From Canna indica (Eukaryota; Streptophyta; Magnoliopsida; Zingiberales; Cannaceae), in contig CP136890.1 in NCBI GenBank assembly GCA_034359265.1, positions 1,614,501-1,678,500 of the forward strand: a stretch of DNA of 64,000 nucleotides, given 5' to 3'. Every line of letters begins with the position of its first letter. The first letter of the stretch is position 1. A program made the translations under genes and the position numbers. Below, piece after piece: positions 35,208 through 46,829 of the stretch. The notes beneath the pieces are model-generated. The model searched no databases, was not told the DNA's origin, and worked only from the letters and a program-made list of their open reading frames with translations.

Positions 35208-36420
35208 CTAAGCCTTGCTGGGAATTTGATGTCGAACTTGATCCTCAGCTTGCCTCTGTTGGATGGAATCCTTGGCCAATGGCATGCCCTCTCCAGGAAC
35301 TACTTCTTCGTACGCAGGATGGATCACATTGTTTATAGGCAGACAAATTCTTCTACCATCCAATGTTGTTAAATTGACGGTGTAACCAGTTAAGGCCTCG
35401 ACGAGAGAGATCTTCTGCAGCACAACCAGGTCGTTCCCTTCCCTCGTGAACACAGGATGCGGCTTCTCCTCCACGATGAACACGATGTCCGCAGGAATCG
35501 TATTTGGGCGTTTGTTTCCTCTCTCCGGGAATGTGATCTTTGTTCCTTTCTTCCATCCGGGCTTTATCTCGATCGTGAGGATTTCCTCGACGGGCAGAGT
35601 TTTCCTGAATCAATGCACGCTTGCTCGAATTTCAATTACGTCGTCTTCTTAGTTATGCTGATCTACAAAGACAAGCTTAATACTTACCCACTTGCATCGG
35701 CGATCTCTCTGGAGATCTTCATCCTCTTGGTGGTGCCCTTGTACAGCTCCTCCAGGCTGCAGGGCAGCACGTTCTCGATCGGGGCCGCCTTCTGAGGCCG
35801 ACGCGAGTTCATCGGCCCATCGGCGCCGCGAAAGGCCGACCCGAAGATGTCATCGCCAAAAATGGAGCTAGAGAACCGGGCACCTCCTCCTCCATTGCTC
35901 GCAGCTCCTCCTCCCATGCCCCCAAATGGGCTCGAGAACCCGAAGAACTCCGCGAATATGTCGTCGGCGTTTCTTGGATTGAACCGGAAGACGGTGGGTC
36001 CGCCGTCGGAGCTGGAGAAGAAGGAAGCGCCTCCGGGAACGTCGGCCCCTGGTGGCGGGACCTCCCCCTTCAGCCCTTCCTCGCCGTATTGATCGTAGAT
36101 AGCGCGTTTCTGAGGATCACTTAGAACCTAGTACACACAAAAGAAACAGGATCGGTGTTAAGAAAAGCCAAAAGCATCTCATGGAATCTGAAAGAAGAAA
36201 TTAAGTGTTGGAACATTAAAGCGAGTTGTCGATGAAATGGATCAGAGTAGCACACCTCGTAGGCCTCGGAGATCTGCTTGAACTTGGCCTCGGCTTCCTT
36301 CTTGTTGTTAGGGTTTTTGTCAGGGTGCCACTTCATGGCGAGCTTCCGGTAGGCCTTCTTGAGGTCGTCATCCTTGGCGTTCTTGTCCAGGCCAAGGACG
36401 TGGTAATAGTCCACTCCCAT
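35208..36420 (-). CDS. Type II DnaJ (HSP40, DNAJB-like) co-chaperone with C-terminal frameshift
   Basis: Three exons: 36420-36256, 36127-35688 and 35604-35208 (GT-AG, phases 0 and 2). The J domain is [19 protein letters not shown] through [25 protein letters not shown], with an intact HPD in KWHPDKNP, so it should stimulate HSP70 ATPase. A Gly/Phe-rich linker ([13 protein letters not shown]) follows, then the client-binding beta domains ([39 protein letters not shown]). There is no zinc-finger, hence type II (Sis1/DNAJB1-like, cytosolic/nuclear). After [12 protein letters not shown] the read frame becomes SIQQRQAED and stops at 35210-35208. In the +1 frame the usual ending ([16 protein letters not shown] ... 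GIKRLLPAA, stop 35164-35162) continues intact. One extra T near 35266-35270 explains this. Product as read: 333 residues. Confidence 0.88.
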
Positions 36421-37485
36421 GTTTCCACAGACTCTCTCTCTCGCCTCTTCTTCCTGGTTAGTAATGCAAATTAGTAGGAGAGGAAAAGAAGGAAGAAGAG
36501 TCTGGAGCTGAGAGTAGTAGGCTGGGATGCGTGTCGAACGTTCCCGAGAGATGAAAGCTGGAGCATTACATTGATTTCGTTTTACTCTTCCCACTTTCAG
36601 AAGTTGAAGGCTGGAGTTTATGTCGTAAGTAGCAGTACAGGGTCTTGCAATTTCAACTGTTGTTATAATTGATCAAATTGTTCATATTTAATTCGTATTA
36701 TGATTGGTTCAGGCAACGTGAGAAACTGGTATATGTGATTGAGACAAAAACTTAGAATTAGATAGTTCAAGCGTAAGTTCACGGATTTTTTTTAAAATTT
36801 TCTTATAAGAATATTTTTATTTTTATAATCCTAATAACTACATAAAAACCGTAATATTCATGCATTATAGAGAGTAGATAAGACATCTCTTTTGTAAAAA
36901 GAAATGATCAGTTTGACATTTTCTGTGAAAAGAAATTACCAGTTTTAATTTAGTTTCTCGAAGACATTCTTATGGGTGTCACAAATATTGCAAGACATCT
37001 TTCATCTTTACCAGAAACCAAATAGCCAAATGGTGATCGCATCAAGAGATCCGAGATTAAAAAGTTTCATTTGGAAAGCAAAAGATCAAGATGTTAAATT
37101 CATTCAGTCATCTCATTCAATGAACATCATTCAAAAGTAGAGCACACCAACTTATATAGGAATAACGTGCTGACTTTGTGCTTCCCTACTAAAAATTGTG
37201 TAGTACTAAAAAGCAGAAATCATTTCCAGTAGTTCTACTAAGAAAAATAGTTAAAATGGCTTCAAAAACTTAAGGAAAACAGTTTTAGTTTTGCATAGTA
37301 GTAGAAAGACAGAACTCAAACCCTGGCCATACACTAAAATTTCGTGTGACCACATATTTTGTAGAGGAACATTAATTAATCGTAGATAGAAATTCATAAC
37401 AGGCATCATGCAATCCCTAGAGTGATTATTTATATACAGTGGACAACTGGACATTGGAACCATCTCTGCAACTCGTGTATCTGTC
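36421..37485. other. Intergenic between the DnaJ and FLOE genes
   Basis: Contains the DnaJ leader (36421 to about 36600) and the probable 3' UTR of the FLOE gene (about 37150-37485). The middle is AT-rich with no open frame of interest. Confidence 0.55.
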
Positions 37486-40400
37486 TCACCATGCCCGTGC
37501 GGATGCACCAGCAGCTTGTCCATTCAATCTATCGAGTAGAGAATTAAAATCCACTGGTTGACCACTCTCTACCATCCTCTGCACACAACTGAAAATCTGA
37601 TTCCTATCGTATCCCATACCAACAGCCTTCTCGATCATCTCCCCAAAGGGGTGGCTGCGCATTAGCTGTGAGTCGCGGTGTAAAGCTGCAGTATTGATGG
37701 GAGAAATTTGCTGGTTCCTGGAAGCTGGAGGGTTGCTTGTGGGATAGCTGTAGGAAACACTGTAACCTTGTACATTGTATGATGCTGGTTGTGGTGGATA
37801 TGTTGCATTACCCATGTAGTTACTCTTGTTGAGCTGTTGTCCAAAAGAGCTCTGGCTGAGTGGAGGCTGCATTGTTTGCTGTATATTATGATGTAAGGGT
37901 GGACGCGATGCTGAACTACCTGTTCCTCCATAACCATATGTCATAACTTCGGGACGGATAGCACCAGGCTGTGAAACTGTTGTATTAGTAACTTGCATAG
38001 GCATGCTACGAGGAAATGTTTCGGGAACAGGATTCACAGGTTGAGATGGGTAAGAAGGATAAGATGGTAAAGCTTGAGGTCTGATCTGAGGCTGTGAAGC
38101 AGGTTGTTGAGGTTGCACTACCTGTTGCAGCAATTGTTGGTTTGGCTTTGGAGGCAACTGCTGTTGGTACTGTTGAAACGCTGGAGGTTGATTCTGGTTT
38201 ACTAAAAGTGGCTGCTGCGATGGTGCCTGGACTGGAATATCCTGAAGCTGGGATCTTTGTTGGACATAGTGCAGCTCAGATTGTACATGCTGACAACGTT
38301 GGTCCTGTGGCATAGATTGATGCTGTGGATAATATTTTCCAGCTTGGTTCATTACAATTTGATCTTGTTGGATGCTAGGATTGACAGATATTTGCTGCAG
38401 CATTGGTAGTTCCTTAAATGATTGGATTGGTTGAGATGCTCCAGCTGTAGTAGTCACCTGGCGAGGTAAAACAAGGGCTAGCTGTAGATTTGAAGTATCT
38501 GGCTTGTCATCCAGTTTTGTTGGCTCGGGGACTGATCGGGTAACAGCAATTTCATTCTTTTCCAGAGACTCTTTCTGCATCAGTTGAAGCTTGGCCAGTT
38601 CTTTTTGAGTTTCAGCAAGTTCTTGCTTGTCTCTCAAAATTTGAACAGACCTGTGGACCTGATGTACCAAGTGCAAAAAGATCAAACCTGAGAACTGATG
38701 CCATTATGTCAAAACATGAAATACCTATCAAGCAAAGGAAACTTATGACTCCTGTAGGTTGTCAGAAGACCTGGATAACTAACACAAAGAACAGTATCAT
38801 TGCTTATGTCATGGAATTTATAACATATTTTAAGATTGCATGGACAAATAACAGAGAAATGCATGCATATTTGTGTGAACTAATAGAAAACCTTTATATT
38901 TTTTATGTATTCTATTTCTAGCTATTCCTCCCATTTTGATTGGATAATCTAGCTAATTTTAAATTTTAGATTGAACCGACCCTACCCAATATCAATCTTG
39001 TGAACTTTGAGTTGTGAACAAAATCTTATGTCATGAAACACAAATATAATAGAAAGATAACCTTTTCCACGTTTTACTGTTTTAGGCCAATGGTACAAGT
39101 GCACAATTGTTAAATGTCTTCCAATTGAAGTGTCCATTAAAGTAATGGTGCATTTAAAATAAGAGATAACACATTATTTCATAATGTAATAAGAAGACGT
39201 CTTAGCTGAATGAGAAGCAACTCAGATATCAGCTGAAGAAAAAAAATGAAAAAAGGGGGGCAAAATATAGTAAAGGAGTCAAATAGAATATATTGAGAAT
39301 GGCAAAGTCCCAATAGATGAAACAAAATAATGGGACGAGCAATCATTTCATCATAAGTCATAACTTAACAGGATTATACTTGAAGTTTGTTGCACTTAGC
39401 AAGTAATTTGAATATATCAGCAGGGTCCACAAAATGAAAGAAGTTTGCATATTTTCTATTAACATATAATACTCGAGAAAAATGCTAAAATATAACAGCT
39501 GAAAGAAACTTTGTTGGAAGAATCTTTCCTTAACTGACCCTAAAATCTTAAAAGGATATATCACTTATCAACAACTGCAAACTTACTTCTTGAATATGTT
39601 TCTCAAGAGACTTGAACTTCATATCATTATCACTCTGCTCCTGAATGAAATCAGCTCGAAACTCACCAAGCGACCGTTCAAGTTTATAGCAATGTATCTC
39701 CAGCTGTGACAAACGACCACTAATACCCTCCAGAGAGCGAAGAACATTATCTGCATATTTCTTCATGCATTTCTCAACAGTAGACATCATGCACTCCTTT
39801 GAAAAATCTTCTTGCTCATATATACTAACCAATGGTCTACTCACTCCAGTCTCGTGTAAATCCTGCATGGTGAAGAATAAAGATAGGAAATTTTTAAAAA
39901 AAAGACACAATGAGTTAGCCTATCAGTGCGAATGATTGATAATATAGTGGTTAAATTCCTCATTGAGCAGATGAGACATGAATGATTTTTCTAGTAGATT
40001 AAACAAAGTCAATAATAGTTCTAATGGATGGATTAGTGCAAGAACAAGAGTATAACATTTTGCATAATGATCATAAAGGGCACTTTGGATCTTACAGAGA
40101 TAAGTTATTAAAGATGAAATCAGAATTCTTTGCTGAGACTTTTATGAACTCATATATCTGCATCCTAGTGGTCGCCAAAAGATCTTATAAGTTTTGCATT
40201 TAACTCAGAAAAGCTAAAATAGTCATTGTTGTCTAAAGAATAAATGTAATAATTGCCATTAAATTACTTTACTAATTAGCCTGTTTCTGAACAGTTAGAT
40301 AACAATTCAGCACAAAACATAATTTAAATCATCCCAGGGTCTAAGGTTAAGAATACCCTTATCATAATTTCGTGGTAGAGTATGATTTATCATGGTATGG

Positions 40401-41226
40401 TATGATTTAATTTTATGTTTGGAAAGACTTCCAATAAATGGTCATGGTATGGTAATCTCATAGTTTGAAAAACATAAATTTTGGCCAAATTCTCATGATT
40501 TCATGAAATTTTATTTCTAAAATATCTTCAATCAAAATTTATAATTCCTCTTGTGCCCTTTATATACCCATTATCATTAAACTTTTATTTATCATTTTTG
40601 ATCGGCTTGGCCAAGACTCCGTTCTCCACCATAACTATTATCATTTAACCATATCATACCATCTTCCCAAAATACCATATCATCCTCCCAAATAAGATAA
40701 TAATTTTTACGGCACCGTATCATCATACGTTACTGAATCATGCTTCCCCTCGTCCAAACAATGCCTAATTCTCAGCACTACCTCTGCAACAGAATCAGAC
40801 GAGTATTTGCAGAGACAATCTACCCTAATTCTCAGCACTACCTCTGCAACAGAATCAGACGAGTATTTGCAGAGACAAATCTACCCTAATTCTCAGCACT
40901 ACATCCGCGTATGAAATTGAAAAATGAAACATTTCAAAATATAAAGAGAAACAAATTTTCTATTCAAATATAGAGTTGCAACCGGTTTCTAATCCGACCG
41001 AAATGGAACAAGTTTACAACACGAAAGAGGATCTTTTCACATAGCTAGTTGACAGCAACAAAAGGAAAGATGAATGAAGACGAGCGATTACCGACGAATC
41101 TGCTAGCTTCGCCATCGGAGGATCCTGGGCGGAGGAATCGTCGTAGGAACAGAGAACATCATCGGAGCCGAAATCAAACGACCTGTAGCCCGAGGCCGCC
41201 CGACCAGACGATCCACTAGACGCCAT
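37486..41226 (-). CDS. FLOE1: FLOE-family prion-like protein (DUF1421)
   Basis: Three coding exons, 41226-41092, 39862-39587 and 38658-37486, all phase 0; 527 residues. The N-terminus MASSGSSGRAASGYRSFDFG is Ser/Gly/Asp-rich. Exon 2 contains a coiled-coil region (MKKYADNVLRSLEGISGRLS, KFKSLEKHIQEV) that continues in exon 3 as HRSVQILRDKQELAETQKEL. About 250 residues rich in Gln, Pro and Ser follow (prion-like). The C-terminal DUF1421/UBA-like domain is HPFGEMIEKAVGMGYDRNQI through VDFNSLLDRLNG. Arabidopsis FLOE1 (At4g28300) has this architecture. It forms hydration-dependent condensates in seeds and tunes germination under water stress. Intron 1 (41091-39863) carries a decayed repeat and a 60-bp tandem duplication. 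The orthologue choice within the FLOE family is inference. Confidence 0.85.
40764..40902. repeat. 60-bp tandem duplication in FLOE intron 1
   Basis: The block CCTAATTCTCAGCACTACCT and onward to GCAGAGACAATCTA occurs at 40764-40823 and again at 40824-40884 (one extra A). A third partial copy starts at 40885 and diverges after about 20 bases. Near-identity implies a recent duplication. Confidence 0.9.
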
Positions 41227-42461
41227 GAGCAGAGATTTGGAGAGACGAACCTTTTTCTACTCCTTTCTTATACTCCAAGTAAAAGGCAGAAGGAAGAAGA
41301 CGAGACGAGAGGTTGCTTAGTTCTGAGGAAGGGTGACGGCGTGAAGGCCGAAAGCAATTCGTTAGGCTCAAGCTGACGGCATCTCGCGCTAAGATGAGGT
41401 CGCGACAGAGTTGATTTAGGTTTTAACCCGTGGATGAGACGAGTTGGATGGGAAGGAAAGCGAGTTGGAGGCGGCGAAGGCAGCGTTGATCTTGGATGAG
41501 ATAAGTTGTTCCTGGGAATCGCTTGACCGAGCACGTGAGACGTGAGAGATTTCTTTAATTGGGGGTCAGGATAAGGATTGTAATATTTAAACAAAATTTA
41601 ATATTATATATCGGTCCATTGCCAAATACAAATCAATTGGGTCGAACCCAACCAGTTTAAACATATGATCTCAAGCAACTTGAATGTGTAGACATTAGAT
41701 TTCTAGTGGGTCAACAAACAAGGTGTAGTATTAAAACTTAAAAGAAAGGAAAAATATGTACATATCAACCTAGTTTAACTTGGTTGCTACCTAATTAATT
41801 AACATGATCAAATAAATAGTAAAACAAGTATTAAATCATGAATTTTTCTAAAATTAATTAGGTAGCCTTTGGTCCTCATAAATAAATAAAAAAATTGAAA
41901 AAATATATTATACAGTAAATGTATGGAAATAGAAACATAGTGGGCTTTTTGGGCTACAATTTGTAGCCTATATACATCATATAAATTGTAGCCTATAAAT
42001 ATTAAGCAGATAGGTGCCTATAAACATAGTGGGATGAGGGATGTTGCAAGCACTATCAGGCAGATACGTCCCTATTTAATATCTATTGGCTAATTCGATG
42101 GGCTTTCCTCTACATGATTAATTTAAATTAAATGAAAGGAATTAATTAATATTGATAATGATCGCTCTCTCCCATTGGGATTTAGGGCTTTAGGCTTAGC
42201 AATGGATGTGATTGTGACCTGGCCACGACGTGTACACGTACTTATCGACAAATTAACTTGATAAGATATGGTTTAATAACACATCAGCCGATCAAATGAG
42301 CTTCTTCTATCCGCCACAAAAAGTATCAAATGAGGCAATGAGCTAGTAGCTAGTGCATCATGCATATACAATTTGCATCAGTAATCAATATCCACTAATT
42401 AAACTCAATTAATGATATAATTAATTATTCATTCGAGACACCACTTTTCAAAAAAAAAAAC

Positions 42462-42955
42462 TAGGGATGTGCACGGGTACCGGATTGACCCGAAACCAGT
42501 TAGAACCGACCCGATCGGATAGGTTCTGAATAGATCCGAATTAAATTCAGATAGGATCTGTGTAACAAATCAAGGAACCAGTTAAAATCGGTTTCGGTTT
42601 TGGGTCCAACACGTCGGGATCCGAAATCAGAATCGGTACCGAGTTATATATATTTAATTAGGATCATATTTATAATTTCTTAATATACACTACATATATT
42701 ATTATTTTTGCCACAAAATAATAATAAAAATTATAGTGAACATTAACAAACTCTTTCATTCATTAATTTATTACTTTCTATTCGCACTAATAAAATTAAA
42801 TAGGTGATCCAATAAAGTACTCGTGGTTTCGAGTAGGGTCCGATTCTAGGTTCCAACAAGATAAGGTCTGAGTCCAAAATATAGGAACCGATCTTATATA
42901 GGATAGGATTCGAGTATCATGAAAATTATAGGATGCTCGAATCCACTCACCCCTA
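42462..42955. mobile_element. hAT-like MITE
   Basis: Starts TAGGGATGTGCACGGGTACC and ends GAATCCACTCACCCCTA, so the termini TAGGG...CCCTA are inverted. Eight-base flanks AAAAAAAC (left) and AAAAAAAT (right) agree at seven positions, as an 8-bp hAT target duplication would, although the A-richness weakens this. The interior is full of GGTACC / GATCCGAA / CGGTTTCGG motifs, typical of this abundant non-autonomous family. No transposase. Confidence 0.6.
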
Positions 42956-43006
42956 AAAAAAATCATTATGGAGCCCGACTTCATAGGAAAATTTTATAAA
43001 GTCGAG

Positions 43007-43076
43007 CTCCGATGATGAAGAATGAATCGCAAAGCAAAATAAAAGTTGCTTTGCGATTCGTGCATCATCGTCGGAG
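43007..43076. repeat. Foldback: 31-bp arms with an 8-base loop
   Basis: The left arm 43007-43037 (CTCCGATGATGAAG...) and the right arm 43046-43076 are reverse complements at 27 of 31 positions. Two of the four mismatches become G:U pairs when the plus strand is RNA. The loop is 43038-43045. The 14 bases nearest the loop (GAATCGCAAAGCAA) pair perfectly. Confidence 0.85.
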
Positions 43077-43094
43077 TTCGGCTTCATCATCAGG

Positions 43095-43394
43095 CTCAAT
43101 TAATGGTATAATTAATTATTCATTCAAGACACCACTTTTCTCGTTGCATCTCTGTCTATATATATAATTAATGCAACCAAATTATATATACTTTATACTT
43201 GTTTTGCCTCTAATATATTTGTATTTTTTATCGATCAATTAATTATATAATTAATTATTCATTCAAGACACCACTTTTCTCGTTGCATCTCCCTTGTGTC
43301 TATATATATAATTAATGCAACCAAATTAATGTTGATTGTACTTTATACTTGTTTTGCCTCTAATATATTTGTATTTTTTATCGATCAATTTTCT
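43095..43394. repeat. Tandem duplication of about 145 bp, with a third partial copy at 42404
   Basis: Both units run from TAATTATTCATTCAAGACAC through CACTTTTCTCGTTGCATCTC, a TATATATAATTAATGCAACC segment and CTTGTTTTGCCTCTAATATA to TTTTTTATCGATCAATT. Copy 1 spans about 43095-43240 and copy 2 about 43235-43394, with a few indels. A first, partial copy (CTCAATTAATGATATAATTA ... ACACCACTTTTC) lies at 42404-42450, separated from the others by the hAT-like MITE and the foldback. Confidence 0.85.
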
Positions 43395-44755
43395 AGATTC
43401 TAATTTTGAAAATGAAAAAGTCTCAAAATCAAATATAAAGATAGATAATTCTTAAATTTGGAATTGAGTGGATCGAATAACTATTTTACCCCATGATCAA
43501 AGACTGAAATAAAGTGTTAGAATCTGAATTTTTTTAAAAAATATTTATAATAGAAATGAGAGGTTAAAGTTCAAAAAATATTTTTTCAAACTCTCTAAAT
43601 AATTAAAGAGTTTTGCACAAAGTCTATAAATCAAAATTTAAATTAAAAATTATGAGAGTTTTGCTGAAAGTCTATAAATCAAATTTTAAATTAATAATTA
43701 TGAAATATTTTTGATAAAAAAATATTTTTTTGAACCACAATGCATCTTTTATATTTTAAAAAATATTTTATTAATTAATTTTATTAATTATAAAATAATT
43801 ATAGACTTTGGACAGAAGTCTTTAATGCATTAGAGACTTTTGTCCAAAGTCTATAAATCTAATTTTTAATTAAAAATAGTGAAATATTTTTTGTTCAAAA
43901 TATTTTGATAGACTCTAGCATATTTTTTATATCACATATATATTTTTTGTGAATTAAATTTTATTTTTTATAATTATAAGATTACTATAAATAAAAGTCT
44001 CTAACTCATTAAAGATTTTTGTGCAAAGTCTATAATAATTTTATAATTTTTAAAAAAAATATTTGAATTCATAAAATAATTTTTTAATGATACAAAAAAA
44101 GTATCATGATCTAAAAAAATATTTTGCATCAAAATATTTTATTAATTTTAATTTTAATTTATAGATTTTGTAAAAAAAAAATCTTTGATACATTAAAGAC
44201 TATGGTAAAATTGATGTTCGATTTATTCAATTCTGATTTTAAAAATTTTTTATCTTCAAATTTGATTTTGAGATTTTTTCATTCTCAAAATTAGAATATG
44301 ATAAATTACTCCTTCTGTTCTTATATATGCGACCGGGGACATATATAGGCAAATTTGTATTGAAAACCACGTAAAATTGTCTTATCATATTTTTTAAATC
44401 TTTTATCTATCGTTGTTGTTGCTTCTCGATGGTCTATAGTCCTAAAGCTCCTAGCTAGTGAGTCCATCTGGATCAAATTCCAAAGACATTCGATGTATAT
44501 TTTAAAATGCATGCAAAAAATTTCATCATCCATATATAGTACACAACGCATGTTCACAAAACAAGAATAATCTTATTAAAATAGAAGAACCATGCATGCA
44601 TGACTGACAAACAAAAGGTGAAATTGTCAAAGCGAAACAAAAGCCTAGCTTACAAAAAGGATATTAACGTATATAGTCTCCATGCGGATATACGTAATCC
44701 GTTTATTACACTCATAGTATTAATTAAGAAGAAGAAAACGACGAATAACTAATTA

Positions 44756-45013
44756 TTAATGATGCATGGGGTCCGGTCCGCTCGGGCTAAGCCGATCCGG
44801 TCCATATACTCTTCCAGCTGCTGCAGTACTCTCCCTTCGTCCCCGAAGAACCCTCGTCCTCACGGAAACCTCTGTATCCCCCTTCTGCCCATTAATGCCG
44901 GAGCTTCCAACTACTTGTTCAGTACTGCCGATGAGTACTAAGCGAGACTCCGAGCTCCGAACAATAAATACTAACATGATCAACCACAAGTTTAAGCGCA
45001 TCAATTTCGCCAT
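44756..45013 (-). CDS. CLE peptide hormone precursor
   Basis: A single-exon ORF of 85 residues. The N-terminus MAKLMRLNLWLIMLVFIVRS is a signal peptide with a strong hydrophobic core, so the product is secreted. The variable middle has basic patches (RTRVLRGRR). The last 12 residues before the stop (74-85) are RLSPSGPDPMHH, a canonical CLE domain: Arg1, Pro4, Gly6, Pro7, Asp8, Pro9, His11 and His12. Family knowledge: the 12-13-residue peptide is cut out, hydroxylated at Pro4/Pro7 and sometimes arabinosylated, then perceived by LRR receptor kinases such as the CLV1/BAM class. The RxSPxGPDPxHH form resembles the CLE1-7 group; Met at position 10 is unusual among those I recall. A TATA box is at 45078-45086. 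Confidence 0.9.
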   Translation of the reverse strand: MAKLMRLNLWLIMLVFIVRSSESRLVLIGSTEQVVGSSGINGQKGDTEVSVRTRVLRGRRESTAAAGRVYGPDRLSPSGPDPMHH

Positions 45014-45077
45014 GTGTAGTATGACTTCTTCTTCTTCTTTGTCTCCTCACTGTTATGATCTCGCAAGATCTTCCCGC

Positions 45078-45086
45078 TATATATAA
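45078..45086 (-). promoter_or_regulatory. TATA box of the CLE gene
   Basis: The minus strand reads TTATATATA 65 bases upstream of the CLE start codon, in otherwise mixed sequence. Position and context fit a core promoter TATA box. Confidence 0.55.
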
Positions 45087-46829
45087 CTTGTCCATCACCG
45101 GACGATGAGAGTTTGAGATCGTTTTAATTACTTAATTTGCCTTTGCTTGCTCAGATAGCACACAAGCTTGCATTGTGTGCTGCTTTAGTTCTTTAAGCGG
45201 CAGCCAATGCCTTCATCTCATTCTCGAATACAAGGAAGCATGCATTATAATTTATATTCCGCGATCTCGATTACTGACTCATTAATCGTCGCGCGATGCA
45301 TTGATGAGCTGGAGGCCACTCGATCCAACACGCCGGTTGAGACTCGTCAAAGGCCAAGTACGTGTCGCTTTACTTAATTAATTTCATTATGAATTTTAAT
45401 ATTTAATTAGCCCTATCATTTTAATTTTTAATCAAGTATATATGGAATACTAGAGTTTTTTTTCTTTTTCCGTTGACATCTGAGTTTGACCCTTTGACTA
45501 CGGCCGCAGTTGACATTGATAATGTCGAGTTCAATTAATTGTTCTTTTTCTGGTGAGTGGATCGATGCATTCATCCACCGAGATTTGGTGTACTTCGTCT
45601 CATTCTAAATTTATTTGTCCTTATTATCGTAGCTTCGAGTGTCCACTCTACCTAAAAAATGATTTAATATTAGTTGTTCACATCTCCCCTCCTCATATAT
45701 ATTATTTATTTGAGTAGTTGACAATTTGACATGCAGTAGGATTACTATAGAAACATTATAGGTTGGTTCAGAATTGAATCCTGCCAAATTGGACTTTTCT
45801 TTAATGGATCTGCATGTACTCAATTTGTAATTTGCATCCATTTTTATTTGCCCGACGAAGGATTTGTTGAGCCTAGGCATTTCGAATCCAACTAGGACCC
45901 ACTTCCAATACTATATATGATTGTTAATTAAGATTATATTTGCTGTTTATAGAGTATGTAATTTACTAATTTGTTGTAGATGGAGCATGACTTTGATCCA
46001 TCAACTGGTCCACAACAAATAAATCACTAATAGGAACATTTTGCAGTTTTGTGAAAGCCCAAAAGCGACGCAATGTGGACTGGCTGGATTGCTGGTCATG
46101 TGACCGGGTTAGGAAAATGCCATCTCATGTCTTTGTCCACATTATAAACCCGGCCCGATAGGTACAAAATCCGAATGGCAATTCACGATGACGACAAGAA
46201 TTGAAAAAGTGTACAAACTACAAACATTTGACTCTCCCTCCTCTTATTTTTAATTTGTAAACGAATTTGAAGCGTGAATTGGATATTGAGCAGATTGCGC
46301 CCGATCCATTTAAATTTAATTCGCATGTGAGATTTTTTTTCTCTCTTAATTATTAATTGATAGCTCGAGCAACAAAAACAAACAAAATGTAATTAACATG
46401 GGGATATTTTAATTGGCGAAATTAATGCTAGCTTATCCGGAATCGAAGAGTCAGAAATTAAATTACATGTTTTATATCACGTGCTTTTTCCGATGCTCTC
46501 GTTGTCAATGAGGATATTATAGTATCAATTAGTGGTTATTGGATCTTGGCACGTTGCATCGGGTTCGAAGGTTTGTTGGCTTCGATTCATCGAAGACGAT
46601 TACGGCACTTTTGGCCAAAAATATATGTGCATTTATTTTTGGCCAATTAAGTTCTTTTTTTAATTTGCAGAAGAAAAAAAACACTTAATCGTGATGTCAG
46701 TATTAGTCAACGTAAGCCGAATTCCGCAGCGCTGTGTGAAGAAAGAATGGAAGATGGAATGCAGGCGATGAGATGAACAGATGGCTTGCTGGGGACCGAA
46801 GGGCGCATACATTACTTCATACATAGTTT

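Larger units (their letters stand above)
41227..44755. other. Intergenic between FLOE and CLE, repeat cluster
   Basis: The FLOE leader lies just above 41226. Bases 41600-42400 are AT-rich. Bases 42404-43394 hold the repeat cluster listed separately (MITE, foldback, direct repeats). Bases 43600-44180 carry dispersed near-copies of AAAGTCTATAAATCAAATTT (about 43620, 43667, 43848, 43998), in both intact and decayed forms, without coding content. No gene is supported. Confidence 0.55.
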
